A stretch of DNA of 64,000 nt from Bacillota bacterium (GCA_023388995.1 JAEWFD010000034.1:45142-109141); one strand, 5' to 3'; counted from the stretch's first letter, positions 1 to 6,715 are shown. Numbers and translations: made by a program. The notes: a model not told the origin generated them from the letters alone.

Positions 1-432
1 GATTTTTTTGTCCGCTGTACCCATGCACAAGTCATTGCTATAAAGCATATTTGGCATAGGATACTGATACAATTTTGTATCCAAGCCTTCCCACTCACAG
101 AATGCGAAAGCCGTAATTTTTTTAACACTCCCGCTTACAAAACTTAAAACGTAGAAGCTGTTAGGAAAAGCTATGTTATATGCCTTATTTTGGTATGTAA
201 CTATACGCTTCCGTTGCTTTTGAACAATCGCAACGCTTGATGGACCATGCGCTATGATTTCCTCATTATTGATAAATATTGGCTTACTTGCGCGCTCGTT
301 TCCGTAAGCATGTGATACGATTTTGAGTAGTTCTTCACCGCTGATTCGCTGAAATATCTCCCTGCCTAATTCATCAATATGCAGCATCTCGGGATCATCA
401 GTTCCAACAAAGCGAACAATAACTTGACTCAC
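1..432 (-). CDS. PRTRC-B / prokaryotic E2-like protein, 3' part cut by window edge
   Basis: The reading frame opens at a GTG at 430-432 that overlaps the TGA of the preceding gene (GTGA), with AGGACGTGAT just upstream, and runs off the left edge after 144 codons. I read the visible part as the PRTRC system protein B family (Prok-E2_D), E2-like proteins that would carry a ubiquitin-like protein on a cysteine. Supporting features are the ending YPMPNMLYSNDLCMG (Cys136), which resembles the conserved P-N-x-x-x-x-x-x-x-C-x-G region of that family, and its place beside a ThiF/E1 gene and a Ub-like gene. The family call rests on remembered motifs, not a search. The rest of the protein, which could hold further catalytic residues, is outside the window. 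Confidence 0.6.
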   Translation of the reverse strand, partial: MSQVIVRFVGTDDPEMLHIDELGREIFQRISGEELLKIVSHAYGNERASKPIFINNEEIIAHGPSSVAIVQKQRKRIVTYQNKAYNIAFPNSFYVLSFVSGSVKKITAFAFCEWEGLDTKLYQYPMPNMLYSNDLCMGTADKKI

Positions 433-1268
433 ATCATCACGTCCTTTCTATTAATTTTACATTTAGCGATAGCTACAGCTGCATATCCCAGCTGAAGGTC
501 ATCGTAATAAACTTTAATTCCAACTTGTTTGGCTATACTAACATCATTGTGCTGTTTCAAACCTTCCAATCTCACTGCCTCCAGCACCTTCCAAAGAGCA
601 GGTCCCATTCCGCTTAAACTGTCACTATCATGGTCATACATATAGCATTGGTAATATTGATTCTTTGTTTTTGAAATTCTAATGAATTCTAAAGCGTCCA
701 TCGTTTCGTCAATATTTTCTTTGGTCTCGATAAAAATATAACCACAAGCAAGGTTGTAATAGTTGTTTTCAATCATTTCACGGATATCTTCGGCTATTTC
801 ACGATTCTGTTTTGCGGAACTAAATATTTCACGAATAAATAGCATTGCATCTTCCTTGAAAAAATGTTCATTTATAAACTGAAGGATATCTTTGGTAATT
901 CTTTTTCTTACTTTTAAAGGGATTTCCTTTTCCAACATTGAAGATGTAATTCCATAAAACCCCATTAGCCCTTGATGGTTTTCACAAATCTTGATATCGT
1001 GAGCAACACTTTTTAGGATCAAGCCAAGAAATGGATTATCAAAGCCTTCATAGCCGATTTCGTTTTGCATATGTACATCATCTACATACAACGGCTGGCT
1101 CCAATCTACTTCTGTCTCTGGTGCAGCAGTAGCCCATTCACTCCAATTTCTGACTTCATCGGCATCACTACACCTATTTATGCATTCTTGAATCAGCTGG
1201 GGAATTGCTCCGTCCACTTGTTGATCAGCTATGTATTGTTTCAAATCTTTTAACAAGAGTAACACCAA
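429..1268 (-). CDS. unknown 279-residue protein inside the E1/E2/Ub-like module
   Basis: No family is recognised. The protein is mostly helical in appearance, with acidic and aromatic patches, no signal peptide and no membrane segment. The start is probably TTG at 1266-1268 or the adjacent GTG, which makes it overlap the end of the upstream ThiF gene by about 44 bases. Its stop overlaps the start of the E2-like gene by four bases. This tight translational coupling says it belongs to the conjugation module. It could be the counterpart of the poorly characterised accessory proteins (for example protein F or A) in PRTRC cassettes, but no motif was found to support that. The overlap makes the exact start uncertain; a start further inside is possible. 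Confidence 0.7.
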   Translation of the reverse strand: MVLLLLKDLKQYIADQQVDGAIPQLIQECINRCSDADEVRNWSEWATAAPETEVDWSQPLYVDDVHMQNEIGYEGFDNPFLGLILKSVAHDIKICENHQGLMGFYGITSSMLEKEIPLKVRKRITKDILQFINEHFFKEDAMLFIREIFSSAKQNREIAEDIREMIENNYYNLACGYIFIETKENIDETMDALEFIRISKTKNQYYQCYMYDHDSDSLSGMGPALWKVLEAVRLEGLKQHNDVSIAKQVGIKVYYDDLQLGYAAVAIAKCKINRKDVMM

Positions 1269-1899
1269 CTTTCATCTGCTTTTGAAGCAATGAATTGATA
1301 TGCTCCAACAGCACTGCGGCCATTTTTACATTTGTGATCAGGAATTGCGTATTCCGTCCCGCTAATTCTTGGCAAGACTTATCCAATGGATGAGCATCAT
1401 TTGCCAGATCATATACTTGGGATCGTAATTTCCCTTTTTGAACATTGTTGCTCTTTACCGTTACATAAACATTTCCTTCATATTCGCTATTCGCAGAATC
1501 TAGGTAAATCACACTATCAATATCCCTGAAAGTATCCTCCAGCAGCATTCGCGTTTTATCATTATCCACACACCCAATAATTACTGGTACACGCCACTTA
1601 TTCGAATAATTTCCGTTTTCAAATATCCAGCTTTTTAGTTCATCTTTGGTGATATACCTATCAAATGCCTGGCATTTCGTTTCGTAGAAGGAATTGATTT
1701 TCGCCGCTAGAGCAATCGCCTTATTTTCACCGATGTCATGCTTTTGGTAGGACTGTCTTTTCATATTTTTTTCTTCAACGTGGTCACCGTCAATTATTAT
1801 CATACTGTGCTGCGTATCTATCAGAAGTTTTGGGAGGTCTCTTGCAAGAAGAGACCCGGTTCCCCCAACCCCTACAATTACAAATAAATATGTAACCAT
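1225..1899 (-). CDS. ThiF/E1-like adenylyltransferase
   Basis: A 224-residue E1-superfamily enzyme, expected to adenylate the C-terminus of a ubiquitin-like or sulfur-carrier protein with ATP. The Rossmann nucleotide loop GVGGTG is at residues 10-15 and the acidic strand end plus following motif IDGDHVEEKNMKRQ at 36-49 (the ThiF/MoeB/UBA1 signature with the D-x-N-x-x-R-Q residues). IGENKA is at 56-61 and GCVDND at 107-112. Cys174 in DKSCQEL is a candidate thioester cysteine. It is short compared with MoeB and lacks a rhodanese domain. It lies six bases after the Ub-like gene, which with the downstream E2-like gene points to protein conjugation instead of thiamine or molybdopterin synthesis. 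The start ATG has no strong Shine-Dalgarno and may be translationally coupled. Confidence 0.87.
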   Translation of the reverse strand: MVTYLFVIVGVGGTGSLLARDLPKLLIDTQHSMIIIDGDHVEEKNMKRQSYQKHDIGENKAIALAAKINSFYETKCQAFDRYITKDELKSWIFENGNYSNKWRVPVIIGCVDNDKTRMLLEDTFRDIDSVIYLDSANSEYEGNVYVTVKSNNVQKGKLRSQVYDLANDAHPLDKSCQELAGRNTQFLITNVKMAAVLLEHINSLLQKQMKVGVTLVKRFETIHS

Positions 1900-1905
1900 T
1901 GTTGT

Positions 1906-2550
1906 TTACCCTTTGCGATGCTGTTGGAAGATAGGCACAAGCACATTGTCCGCTTTAATGTAGTCATACTCCACCTTTCCAGCAAATTCATAATACTGAT
2001 GATTCAGCATTGATTTGGTGATCTCTTCGGCAGTGTATTCCTTTCCATTTTCAAAAATATGGTCCGTATCCCGATTTTGGCCAGCGTAGTGCAGCGTAAA
2101 TGGATATACCCATGATTTAGGCTTTGGAGGTTCGGTTGTTGCTGGTGTTGGCTTATTTGCCTTTTTATCAGCAGCAGCTTCTGACTTCTTGGATTTTGAT
2201 GTTTTACCTTTCTTTACAGGCTTTTCATCTTCGTCATCATCTGATTCTTCGAGATCATCGTCTTGAACTGGTTCATCATCATTGGCAGTAGCAGGAATTT
2301 CTTGTTCTGATTTATCAGCTGCCGGATTGTCAGGTTGTTCTTTTTCAAAAGTTGGACTAAAGCTGTCCACCACTTCTGGAGACGCAACCTGCGATTGTGC
2401 TTCTTGATCAGCTTCAAATTCTGCTTTGCAATCAATACATACATCCGAATCAGCAACAAAGTCTGCCTCTGTGCCACCGCAAACGATGCATTTCTTAGCT
2501 GGTTTTTTTTCTTCTTCCAGAAAATCAAAGATATCAAACATTTCATTCAT
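1906..2550 (-). CDS. zinc-ribbon protein with C-terminal PRTRC-C/ubiquitin-like domain
   Basis: A 214-residue protein in three parts. Residues 21-41 hold two CxxC knuckles (C21/C24 and C38/C41), a zinc ribbon. Residues 45-145 are a low-complexity linker, acidic to about 110 and then lysine, alanine and proline rich. Residues 146-214 form a compact domain with the pattern EYTAEEI, a central aromatic stretch and the ending LVPIFQQHRKG, which resembles the PRTRC protein C/Prok_Ub family and ends in glycine. If so, it is the modifier activated by the neighbouring E1-like enzyme. The resemblance is weak at sequence level and partly inferred from position between a replication gene and the E1/E2-like genes. 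The start used has the usual RBS (AGGAGGTAAATAACGTATG). Confidence 0.6.
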   Translation of the reverse strand: MNEMFDIFDFLEEEKKPAKKCIVCGGTEADFVADSDVCIDCKAEFEADQEAQSQVASPEVVDSFSPTFEKEQPDNPAADKSEQEIPATANDDEPVQDDDLEESDDDEDEKPVKKGKTSKSKKSEAAADKKANKPTPATTEPPKPKSWVYPFTLHYAGQNRDTDHIFENGKEYTAEEITKSMLNHQYYEFAGKVEYDYIKADNVLVPIFQQHRKG

Positions 2551-2553
2551 ACG

Positions 2554-3552
2554 TTATTTACCTCCTGCTTTCTTTCCATCTCTTGTTGCCTGTGTCTCCG
2601 TAACCAAGGATTTGATATTTTGATACTCAACAAGTGCACGATTATTGCCTACATGGATATCGATCTGCTCATCCTGAGAAATCGAAATCACCTGTTGAAG
2701 CATTCCGATATTCAATTTATATATTCCTTGGAATTCTTCACATTCGATGCTGGCTGTGTATTTACTTCCCTTTTCATTTTCAAGGTTTTCAATTTTCAGC
2801 GTCTGATCCTGTGAAGCAGACAATACAACAATACTTGCGAACATGGCACATTCAGCAAGTGACTTCATGAGCTCCGCTCTGGAACATGATATTACTTGGC
2901 CTCCACGCTTGAACAGAGCAGCCATGTCTTTGTAATCTCCCTCATACAGGTTTGAGAAAAATGCTTCTTCACCCGATACGAAACAAATTTGCTTGCCACC
3001 AAATAAGAAGCATCTGTATGTTTTGTCCTTATCCAGATACTTCAGAATAAGAGGGGGCACGGAAATCGCCTTGCTGATATTCGTATTGACTTCCTTTCGG
3101 TACATTACATAACTATCTGTACCGATAATTGCATCCGGCGAAATAATGACACCGTGATACATCACATTAATATGTTTGTCACTTACAAACTTAGCGGCCT
3201 CATAAATGTCCGATAAGTTAATTCCGAGCTGTTGCGGCTTGCTGTCTGGGAGTTTCAATTTCACTCCATCAAATTTCGTGAATTTCGCTGAAAATCGCTC
3301 TGCTTTAACAATTAGCGTTGGACCATCAATAGCGATATCGAATTCCCCTAGTTTGGATAGCGTGGTGTAATCTTGCTTTGACAATTGAAATTCCATATTT
3401 TCAACAATGCCGTCTACTTGATATTTAGCTTGGTATGCGATATTTGCGCCATCAGTGGTATTGAAGATCACAAACGATCCTTTGTCGCTGGTCACAATAT
3501 CCAGCCGGTTGTTATCCATAGGATGCCGAAACATCTTTCCGTTTAATTTCAT
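2554..3552 (-). CDS. phage-type DNA polymerase III beta (sliding clamp)-like protein
   Basis: About 332 residues, close to the size of a three-domain DnaN clamp (about 370). The middle region has the DnaN-like pattern of a helix (LSDIYEAAKFVSDK) followed by a strand and IIGTDSYVMYRKEV, matching the A-T-D-G-H-R-L region of DNA clamps. The third domain carries YEGDYKDMAALF and a helix RAELMKSLAECAMFA, matching the F-P-D-Y and L-x-x-A-L-x-R-A segments. I chose the ATG at 3550-3552 because AGGAGGAAATGT precedes it with ideal spacing; a longer open frame upstream overlaps the replication initiator. The clamp would tether a polymerase to DNA. It is strongly diverged from chromosomal DnaN, as expected for a phage. 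Its neighbour downstream is the Ub-like gene. Confidence 0.7.
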   Translation of the reverse strand: MKLNGKMFRHPMDNNRLDIVTSDKGSFVIFNTTDGANIAYQAKYQVDGIVENMEFQLSKQDYTTLSKLGEFDIAIDGPTLIVKAERFSAKFTKFDGVKLKLPDSKPQQLGINLSDIYEAAKFVSDKHINVMYHGVIISPDAIIGTDSYVMYRKEVNTNISKAISVPPLILKYLDKDKTYRCFLFGGKQICFVSGEEAFFSNLYEGDYKDMAALFKRGGQVISCSRAELMKSLAECAMFASIVVLSASQDQTLKIENLENEKGSKYTASIECEEFQGIYKLNIGMLQQVISISQDEQIDIHVGNNRALVEYQNIKSLVTETQATRDGKKAGGK

Positions 3553-3562
3553 ACATTTCCTC

Positions 3563-4504
3563 CTAAAAACTGTCGAGCAGTTTTTGTAATCTGTCATAGT
3601 CAATTTCGTCAGCTTGAGTATTATCAAGTTTCTGCACTTGTTCCTTCCATTTATCTCGTTGCTCGACGGTTGACAATTTTTTTTCAATTTCAATATTCCT
3701 ATTGTTCAAAATATAATCTGGTACCAGTTCTATTACGCGCGGCCTTCTTCCGCCAGTTCCTCGCTGCACTTGTTTTTCTGCGTGATGCTTTTTGAACAAT
3801 TCTTCTGCACTGTCCGCTTCTTCGATTGACCTAATATTCGTTTGATGCCATCTTTCGGCGATTGAACGTATGTATGTCATTTTGAGCACTCCGTTCGCTC
3901 TGGCTTTTTTTAGTGCATGAATCTTCAAACAATCATTGACTGGCAGATCATGAATCAATTGGATTTCCATTGAAGTTAGTGGCCGTCCAAATTCTTCCTC
4001 ATAAGTATCGAAAACCTTTTTCCAGCTCCGAACATCCGGATTTTGATTTTGGGCACCATCTTCTTCTACTACTACTTCTTTATTTTCTTCTTTTATTTCT
4101 TTATATTCTTTAATTGTTGTTAGTTGTTTGTTAGTTGCTTGTTGATTGTTTGTTGATTGATTGTTAGCAACTGTGTTGATAGATTCATCGAACGCTTGAA
4201 AATCGTTGTATTTTTCAATGGTTATGACAGTATATTTGCTTGTTGATTTGCATGTTAGATTTTTAGTTTTTTCTAATTTTTTTAGTGCTGTTCTTACAGA
4301 TTGCACACTTTCACCTAATTCATCAGCAAGCTTGCTATAACTGGTTACAAATTGACCACGTTTGATCAACATGCCCCTCCAGTTTTCATCCTTCCAATTC
4401 GCTTTCAACAAGCAATGAATAAACAAACTTTTAACAATAGAATCCTTGTACCACTCCCATCCAAGCATCATACGCCAAATTTTAATAAATGATTTTTGGT
4501 CCAC
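3563..4504 (-). CDS. DnaD-type phage replisome organiser (replication initiator)
   Basis: A 313-residue protein with the layout of Gram-positive phage replication initiators. Residues about 1-110 form a winged helix (GMLIKRGQFVTSYSKLADEL, followed by SVQSVRTALKKLEK). A polar N/Q/E-rich linker spans about 110-160. A DnaD/DnaB2-like domain spans about 165-235 (WKKVFDTYEEEFGRPLT, then YIRSIAERW). It would bind the element's origin and load the helicase. It starts at GTG (4502-4504) with GAGGTGATC upstream. Only ten bases separate its stop from the clamp gene. The linker-coding DNA carries 11-bp tandem repeats (see the repeat entry), which suggests the origin lies inside this gene. Confidence 0.85.
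   Translation of the reverse strand: MDQKSFIKIWRMMLGWEWYKDSIVKSLFIHCLLKANWKDENWRGMLIKRGQFVTSYSKLADELGESVQSVRTALKKLEKTKNLTCKSTSKYTVITIEKYNDFQAFDESINTVANNQSTNNQQATNKQLTTIKEYKEIKEENKEVVVEEDGAQNQNPDVRSWKKVFDTYEEEFGRPLTSMEIQLIHDLPVNDCLKIHALKKARANGVLKMTYIRSIAERWHQTNIRSIEEADSAEELFKKHHAEKQVQRGTGGRRPRVIELVPDYILNNRNIEIEKKLSTVEQRDKWKEQVQKLDNTQADEIDYDRLQKLLDSF
4119..4167. repeat. four and a half 11-bp tandem repeats (candidate replication iterons)
   Basis: Four consecutive 11-mers begin at 4119, 4130, 4141 and 4152: GTTAGTTGTTT, GTTAGTTGCTT, GTTGATTGTTT, GTTGATTGATT, then a partial GTTAG. The period is not a multiple of three, so the repeat is not simply a peptide repeat. An A+T-rich stretch lies at about 4060-4118. 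Iterons within the initiator gene are known for several Gram-positive phages and lambda, so an origin function is a fair inference. Confidence 0.6.
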
Positions 4505-4577
4505 TTGATCACCTCAACATTCACCCAATCACTTGTATAACAGCATCATTTATGCTATACTGGGTACAGAAAAAGTC

Positions 4578-4751
4578 TTACGACTTCTTTCCATTTGGAC
4601 CCTGTCTCGTTGTGGTGACTAAGTAGGTGTCCTTTTCTTTTACTTCAATTGTGATCTGTGCCGCACCTAATACCAGTAGTCCACGGACGGCTTGCATTAC
4701 CTGCGCCCGTGTTCCAACTATAGGTTTTGTGACCTTAATTTCTTCTTTCAC
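4578..4751 (-). CDS. small phage protein, 57 residues, unknown function
   Basis: The frame starts at GTG 4749-4751, directly after the TAA of the glucosaminidase gene (TAAGTG), with AAAGGAGGAAGG upstream, and ends in TAA at 4578-4580. The peptide begins VKEEIKVTKPIVGTRAQ and ends RQGPNGKKS. It is soluble, with a likely beta hairpin in the middle (ITIEVKEKDTYLVTTT). No family is recognised. Its strong ribosome site and perfect fit between neighbours support it as a real gene. Confidence 0.65.
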   Translation of the reverse strand: MKEEIKVTKPIVGTRAQVMQAVRGLLVLGAAQITIEVKEKDTYLVTTTRQGPNGKKS

Positions 4752-5405
4752 TTACCTTCCTCCTTTCTGGATAATGTTGTTCCAAATTTCAATGATTGTG
4801 GCAGTGTCCTCGGTGGCGCTCCACTTTTTTCTTACCGCGTCCACTGTACGTCTGGTACCAACCCAAGGAATGCTGCCATCGGCATATGCCCGAAAAAGAA
4901 CGAACATATCCTCAATGCCATTCTGCTTAGATTTGTATGCACAGTATGAGCCATTGCAGGTAAGTCCTGCAGGATTATTACGTTTTAGCCATGCATCTGA
5001 TTTGCCCCAACCAGTTTCGAGCGCCCACGTCGCTATAGCGAAGCCAGGATCAATGTTGTACTCTATGGCCATACGAATAAATACATCTAACTCTATGTAA
5101 TTTGTCAGTTTGGGGATATCCATCGCAAGGATTGATTCTAGCGGCGTCTGCAGCTCATCAATTCTGCTTTCTTGTGTTACCACCGGCAGTGGCTTAATGA
5201 CATCATTCGGAGCCGCTCTGAGCTCTTTTTTAATCAACTCAACCTTTTGTTCCAACACCATGACATCAAGCATCAAAGAGTTGGATTCACGCTCTAGCAT
5301 CGCTGCTTTTTGCTTGTATGTTTGAGCGCTTCCCCAGCTAGTTAATGCAAGAGTTATAGATGCCGTTAGCAATAGATTTTTGATATTTAGTTTCTTATTT
5401 TTCAT
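4752..5405 (-). CDS. secreted GH73-type N-acetylglucosaminidase (lysozyme-like)
   Basis: A 217-residue exported peptidoglycan hydrolase. Residues 1-27 are a signal peptide (lysine-rich start, hydrophobic stretch LLLTASITLALTSW, AQ cleavage region). Residues 30-65 form a short coiled coil. Residues about 105-215 are the catalytic domain with the GH73/LytD pattern FAIATWALETGWGKS (Glu130 as the likely acid) and NNPAGL. Such enzymes cut glycan strands between GlcNAc and MurNAc. It sits in the early leftward phage operon, 4 to 11 bases from its neighbours, upstream of the replication genes. That is an odd place for a lysin, which phages usually keep in the late operon. In conjugative elements a similar enzyme opens the wall for DNA transfer. 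Confidence 0.82.
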   Translation of the reverse strand: MKNKKLNIKNLLLTASITLALTSWGSAQTYKQKAAMLERESNSLMLDVMVLEQKVELIKKELRAAPNDVIKPLPVVTQESRIDELQTPLESILAMDIPKLTNYIELDVFIRMAIEYNIDPGFAIATWALETGWGKSDAWLKRNNPAGLTCNGSYCAYKSKQNGIEDMFVLFRAYADGSIPWVGTRRTVDAVRKKWSATEDTATIIEIWNNIIQKGGR

Positions 5406-5637
5406 CGTGTTCCCCTATTGCTTTCATTTTATTTAGGCGATCCTGCATCTTAAACTTTTCATCCAAAGAGATTAAATCCATTTCACGCGCCAGCGTAATA
5501 CTTCCCCATAAAATTCCCCAGGACACACCTTGCGCATAATATGGAGATTTTTTATTGAGTTCCTTTTGATGGTTATTAAATGCATTCTCAATTACTTCCA
5601 AAGCGATTTGCTTCTTTGATTTCTTTTTAGCTTTCAT
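5395..5637 (-). CDS. small hypothetical phage protein, 80 residues
   Basis: A basic N-terminus (KAKKKSKK) is followed by a helical body with SPYYAQGVSWGILWGSIT and a C-terminal charged helix. No family is recognised. The stop overlaps the start of the glucosaminidase by 11 bases, and the start lies within the end of the 38-residue ORF upstream, so the genes are translationally coupled. GAGGTCG precedes the ATG. It is probably cytoplasmic; the tryptophan-glycine segment is too short to call a membrane span with confidence. Confidence 0.65.
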   Translation of the reverse strand: MKAKKKSKKQIALEVIENAFNNHQKELNKKSPYYAQGVSWGILWGSITLAREMDLISLDEKFKMQDRLNKMKAIGEHDEK

Positions 5638-5743
5638 TTTCGACCTCTTTTATCTGTTTTTGTTTCAAATATGCGGATGTCAGTTGTTCAAGCAGTAGAT
5701 TCAAATCTACTTGCGATTCAGATACAATTATTTCAATACTCAT
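5627..5743 (-). CDS. very small phage protein, 38 residues
   Basis: ATG at 5741-5743 to TAA at 5627-5629. The peptide starts MSIEIIVSESQVDLNLLLEQ and ends QIKEVENES. It overlaps the start of the 80-residue gene by 11 bases. No family is recognised. It has no clear Shine-Dalgarno; TGGTAATC precedes the ATG, so coupling to the upstream mini-gene, whose stop is two bases away, is likely. Confidence 0.45.
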   Translation of the reverse strand: MSIEIIVSESQVDLNLLLEQLTSAYLKQKQIKEVENES

Positions 5744-5745
5744 GA

Positions 5746-5850
5746 TTACCAGTGATCTCGCATTCTGTTTTCAACAAATGAAACAATACTCAAAATGATA
5801 GCAATTACTCCGCTCACGAAACTCAAATTTTCTTTTACTAGTTCGATCAT
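5746..5850 (-). CDS. 34-residue single-span membrane peptide
   Basis: ATG at 5848-5850, preceded by GGAAGATTAACTA, ends at TAA 5746-5748. The peptide MIELVKENLSFVSGVIAIIL continues into a hydrophobic stretch and a charged end (ENRMRDHW). One membrane span with a short N-terminal and C-terminal tail is predicted. Size and topology are like those of small phage membrane peptides next to lysis genes, but no function can be assigned. Confidence 0.5.
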   Translation of the reverse strand: MIELVKENLSFVSGVIAIILSIVSFVENRMRDHW

Positions 5851-5853
5851 TAG

Positions 5854-6018
5854 TTAATCTTCCTTTCTGACAAATAGAGAATCACCTTTATCAACCGGTT
5901 GCAGCCCAAGTACTTCACGCGCTTGATTTGTTGTAATCTCGCCAGCAGCAATCTTTGAGCTCAATTCTTCACACATAGCCGTTGCAGGCATATCTATTGA
6001 CATTTCGCGAATATTCAT
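5854..6018 (-). CDS. small phage protein, 54 residues
   Basis: ATG at 6016-6018 with AAAGGAGATTGTAA upstream, TAA at 5854-5856. The peptide contains ELSSKIAAGEITTNQAREVL followed by GLQPVDKGDSLFVRKED. The pattern I-T-x-N-x-A-R-x-x-L-G-L-x-P resembles a short helical motif near the end of some phage portal proteins, but here it stands alone, so the role is unknown. It is the first gene of the leftward set below the DUF2513 gene. Confidence 0.55.
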   Translation of the reverse strand: MNIREMSIDMPATAMCEELSSKIAAGEITTNQAREVLGLQPVDKGDSLFVRKED

Positions 6019-6075
6019 TTACAATCTCCTTTCTGTGTACTAAAATTGCATATTCCTACTAACGGCATTTGTTGA

Positions 6076-6081
6076 TATAAT
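6076..6081 (+). promoter_or_regulatory. extended -10 element for the DUF2513 gene
   Basis: TGATATAAT contains TATAAT at 6076-6081 with TG one base upstream, 25 bases before the ATG. No good -35 was found, consistent with an extended -10 promoter. Confidence 0.4.
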
Positions 6082-6106
6082 TAGCTAATAGGAAGGAACT
6101 TCTAAA

Positions 6107-6460
6107 ATGAAATTAAATCCAAATTGCATACGTGACATCTTAATGACCATAGAAGAATTAGATTATGACATTGATTTTAACTATGATTGCGACAACAATA
6201 TCTATCCAAGATTACAAAAATACCGTCATGAAGAAATTGTTTATCATGTTTTTCAATGCAATAGTTCAGGGTTATTCACGACAATGGTCGCGCCTGATAA
6301 TGGCGCTGCAATTGATGTCAATGGTTTATCCCCTTTAGGGCATCAATTTATAACTAGCATCCGAAATGATAAAAAATGGAAGAAGGTAATGCCGTGGATT
6401 GCTGACAAAGGAATTGACGCTGCTATTCAATTAGCGGCGATATATCTTGCGCTAAAATAA
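6107..6460 (+). CDS. DUF2513 family protein
   Basis: A 117-residue protein that matches the DUF2513 family common in Gram-positive prophages. The start MKLNPNCIRDILMTIEE, the central YRHEEIVYHVFQC, and the later GHQFITSIRNDKKW are the family's typical blocks. Function is not known. It is the only rightward gene among leftward early genes, with AGGAAGGAAC upstream of the ATG, and converges with the Tad2-like gene, overlapping its end by 38 bases. It could be transcribed in the lysogen. C-terminal residues IQLAAIYLAL may form an amphipathic helix. Confidence 0.8.
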   Translation: MKLNPNCIRDILMTIEELDYDIDFNYDCDNNIYPRLQKYRHEEIVYHVFQCNSSGLFTTMVAPDNGAAIDVNGLSPLGHQFITSIRNDKKWKKVMPWIADKGIDAAIQLAAIYLALK

Positions 6461-6683
6461 TTGGTTCTTCCAAAACCACCCAATTATCTGCTAAAACGTC
6501 CTCTGTTGATGGCGCCCATCTTTTATGCACCTTTTGTTTTAAACTATTAGTTCGACGAACTATTACATACCCGGCTGATCTATCATGTGATGGGTAAATA
6601 CAAGATTGCGCAAACCAAGGTTGCTCCTTAGCTATGCACTTGTTCTCAGCAAGTGCTTTTTTTGTTGCTTCGATGATGTTCAT
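6423..6683 (-). CDS. DUF2829 / Tad2-like small protein
   Basis: An 86-residue protein starting at ATG 6681-6683 with AAGGAGAATATC upstream. A longer open frame upstream overlaps the regulator gene and lacks a ribosome site, so I rejected it. The layout N-terminal helix (MNIIEATKKALAENKCIA), central strand with YVIVRR, and WAPSTEDVLADNWVVLEE is the DUF2829 pattern (W-x-P-x-x-x-D-x-L-A-x-D-W). Members of this family include Tad2, which blocks Thoeris defence by sequestering its signalling molecule. Whether this one does so is inference. A copy of the repressor operator lies 20-32 bases upstream, so the gene may be silenced in the lysogen. Confidence 0.7.
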   Translation of the reverse strand: MNIIEATKKALAENKCIAKEQPWFAQSCIYPSHDRSAGYVIVRRTNSLKQKVHKRWAPSTEDVLADNWVVLEEPIILAQDISPLIE

Positions 6684-6702
6684 TGATATTCTCCTTTCTT
6701 CT

Positions 6703-6715
6703 CTAAGTTTCTTAG
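6703..6715. promoter_or_regulatory. internal operator CTAAGTTTCTTAG before the Tad2-like gene
   Basis: A 13-bp palindrome with arms CTAAG and CTTAG and a TTT centre. It matches the operator at 6952-6964 in ten arm positions. It spans the stop codon of the XRE regulator (6712-6714), so it lies between that gene and the Tad2-like gene. Confidence 0.6.

Noticed and set aside
2335..2814. Long rightward open frame of about 159 codons
   Set aside because: It runs antisense to the Ub-like and clamp genes, with low-complexity F/C-rich translation and no ribosome site; its openness follows from the codon use of the leftward genes.
4627..5100. Rightward open frame of 157 codons
   Set aside because: Antisense to the glucosaminidase and the 57-residue gene, both with strong ribosome sites.
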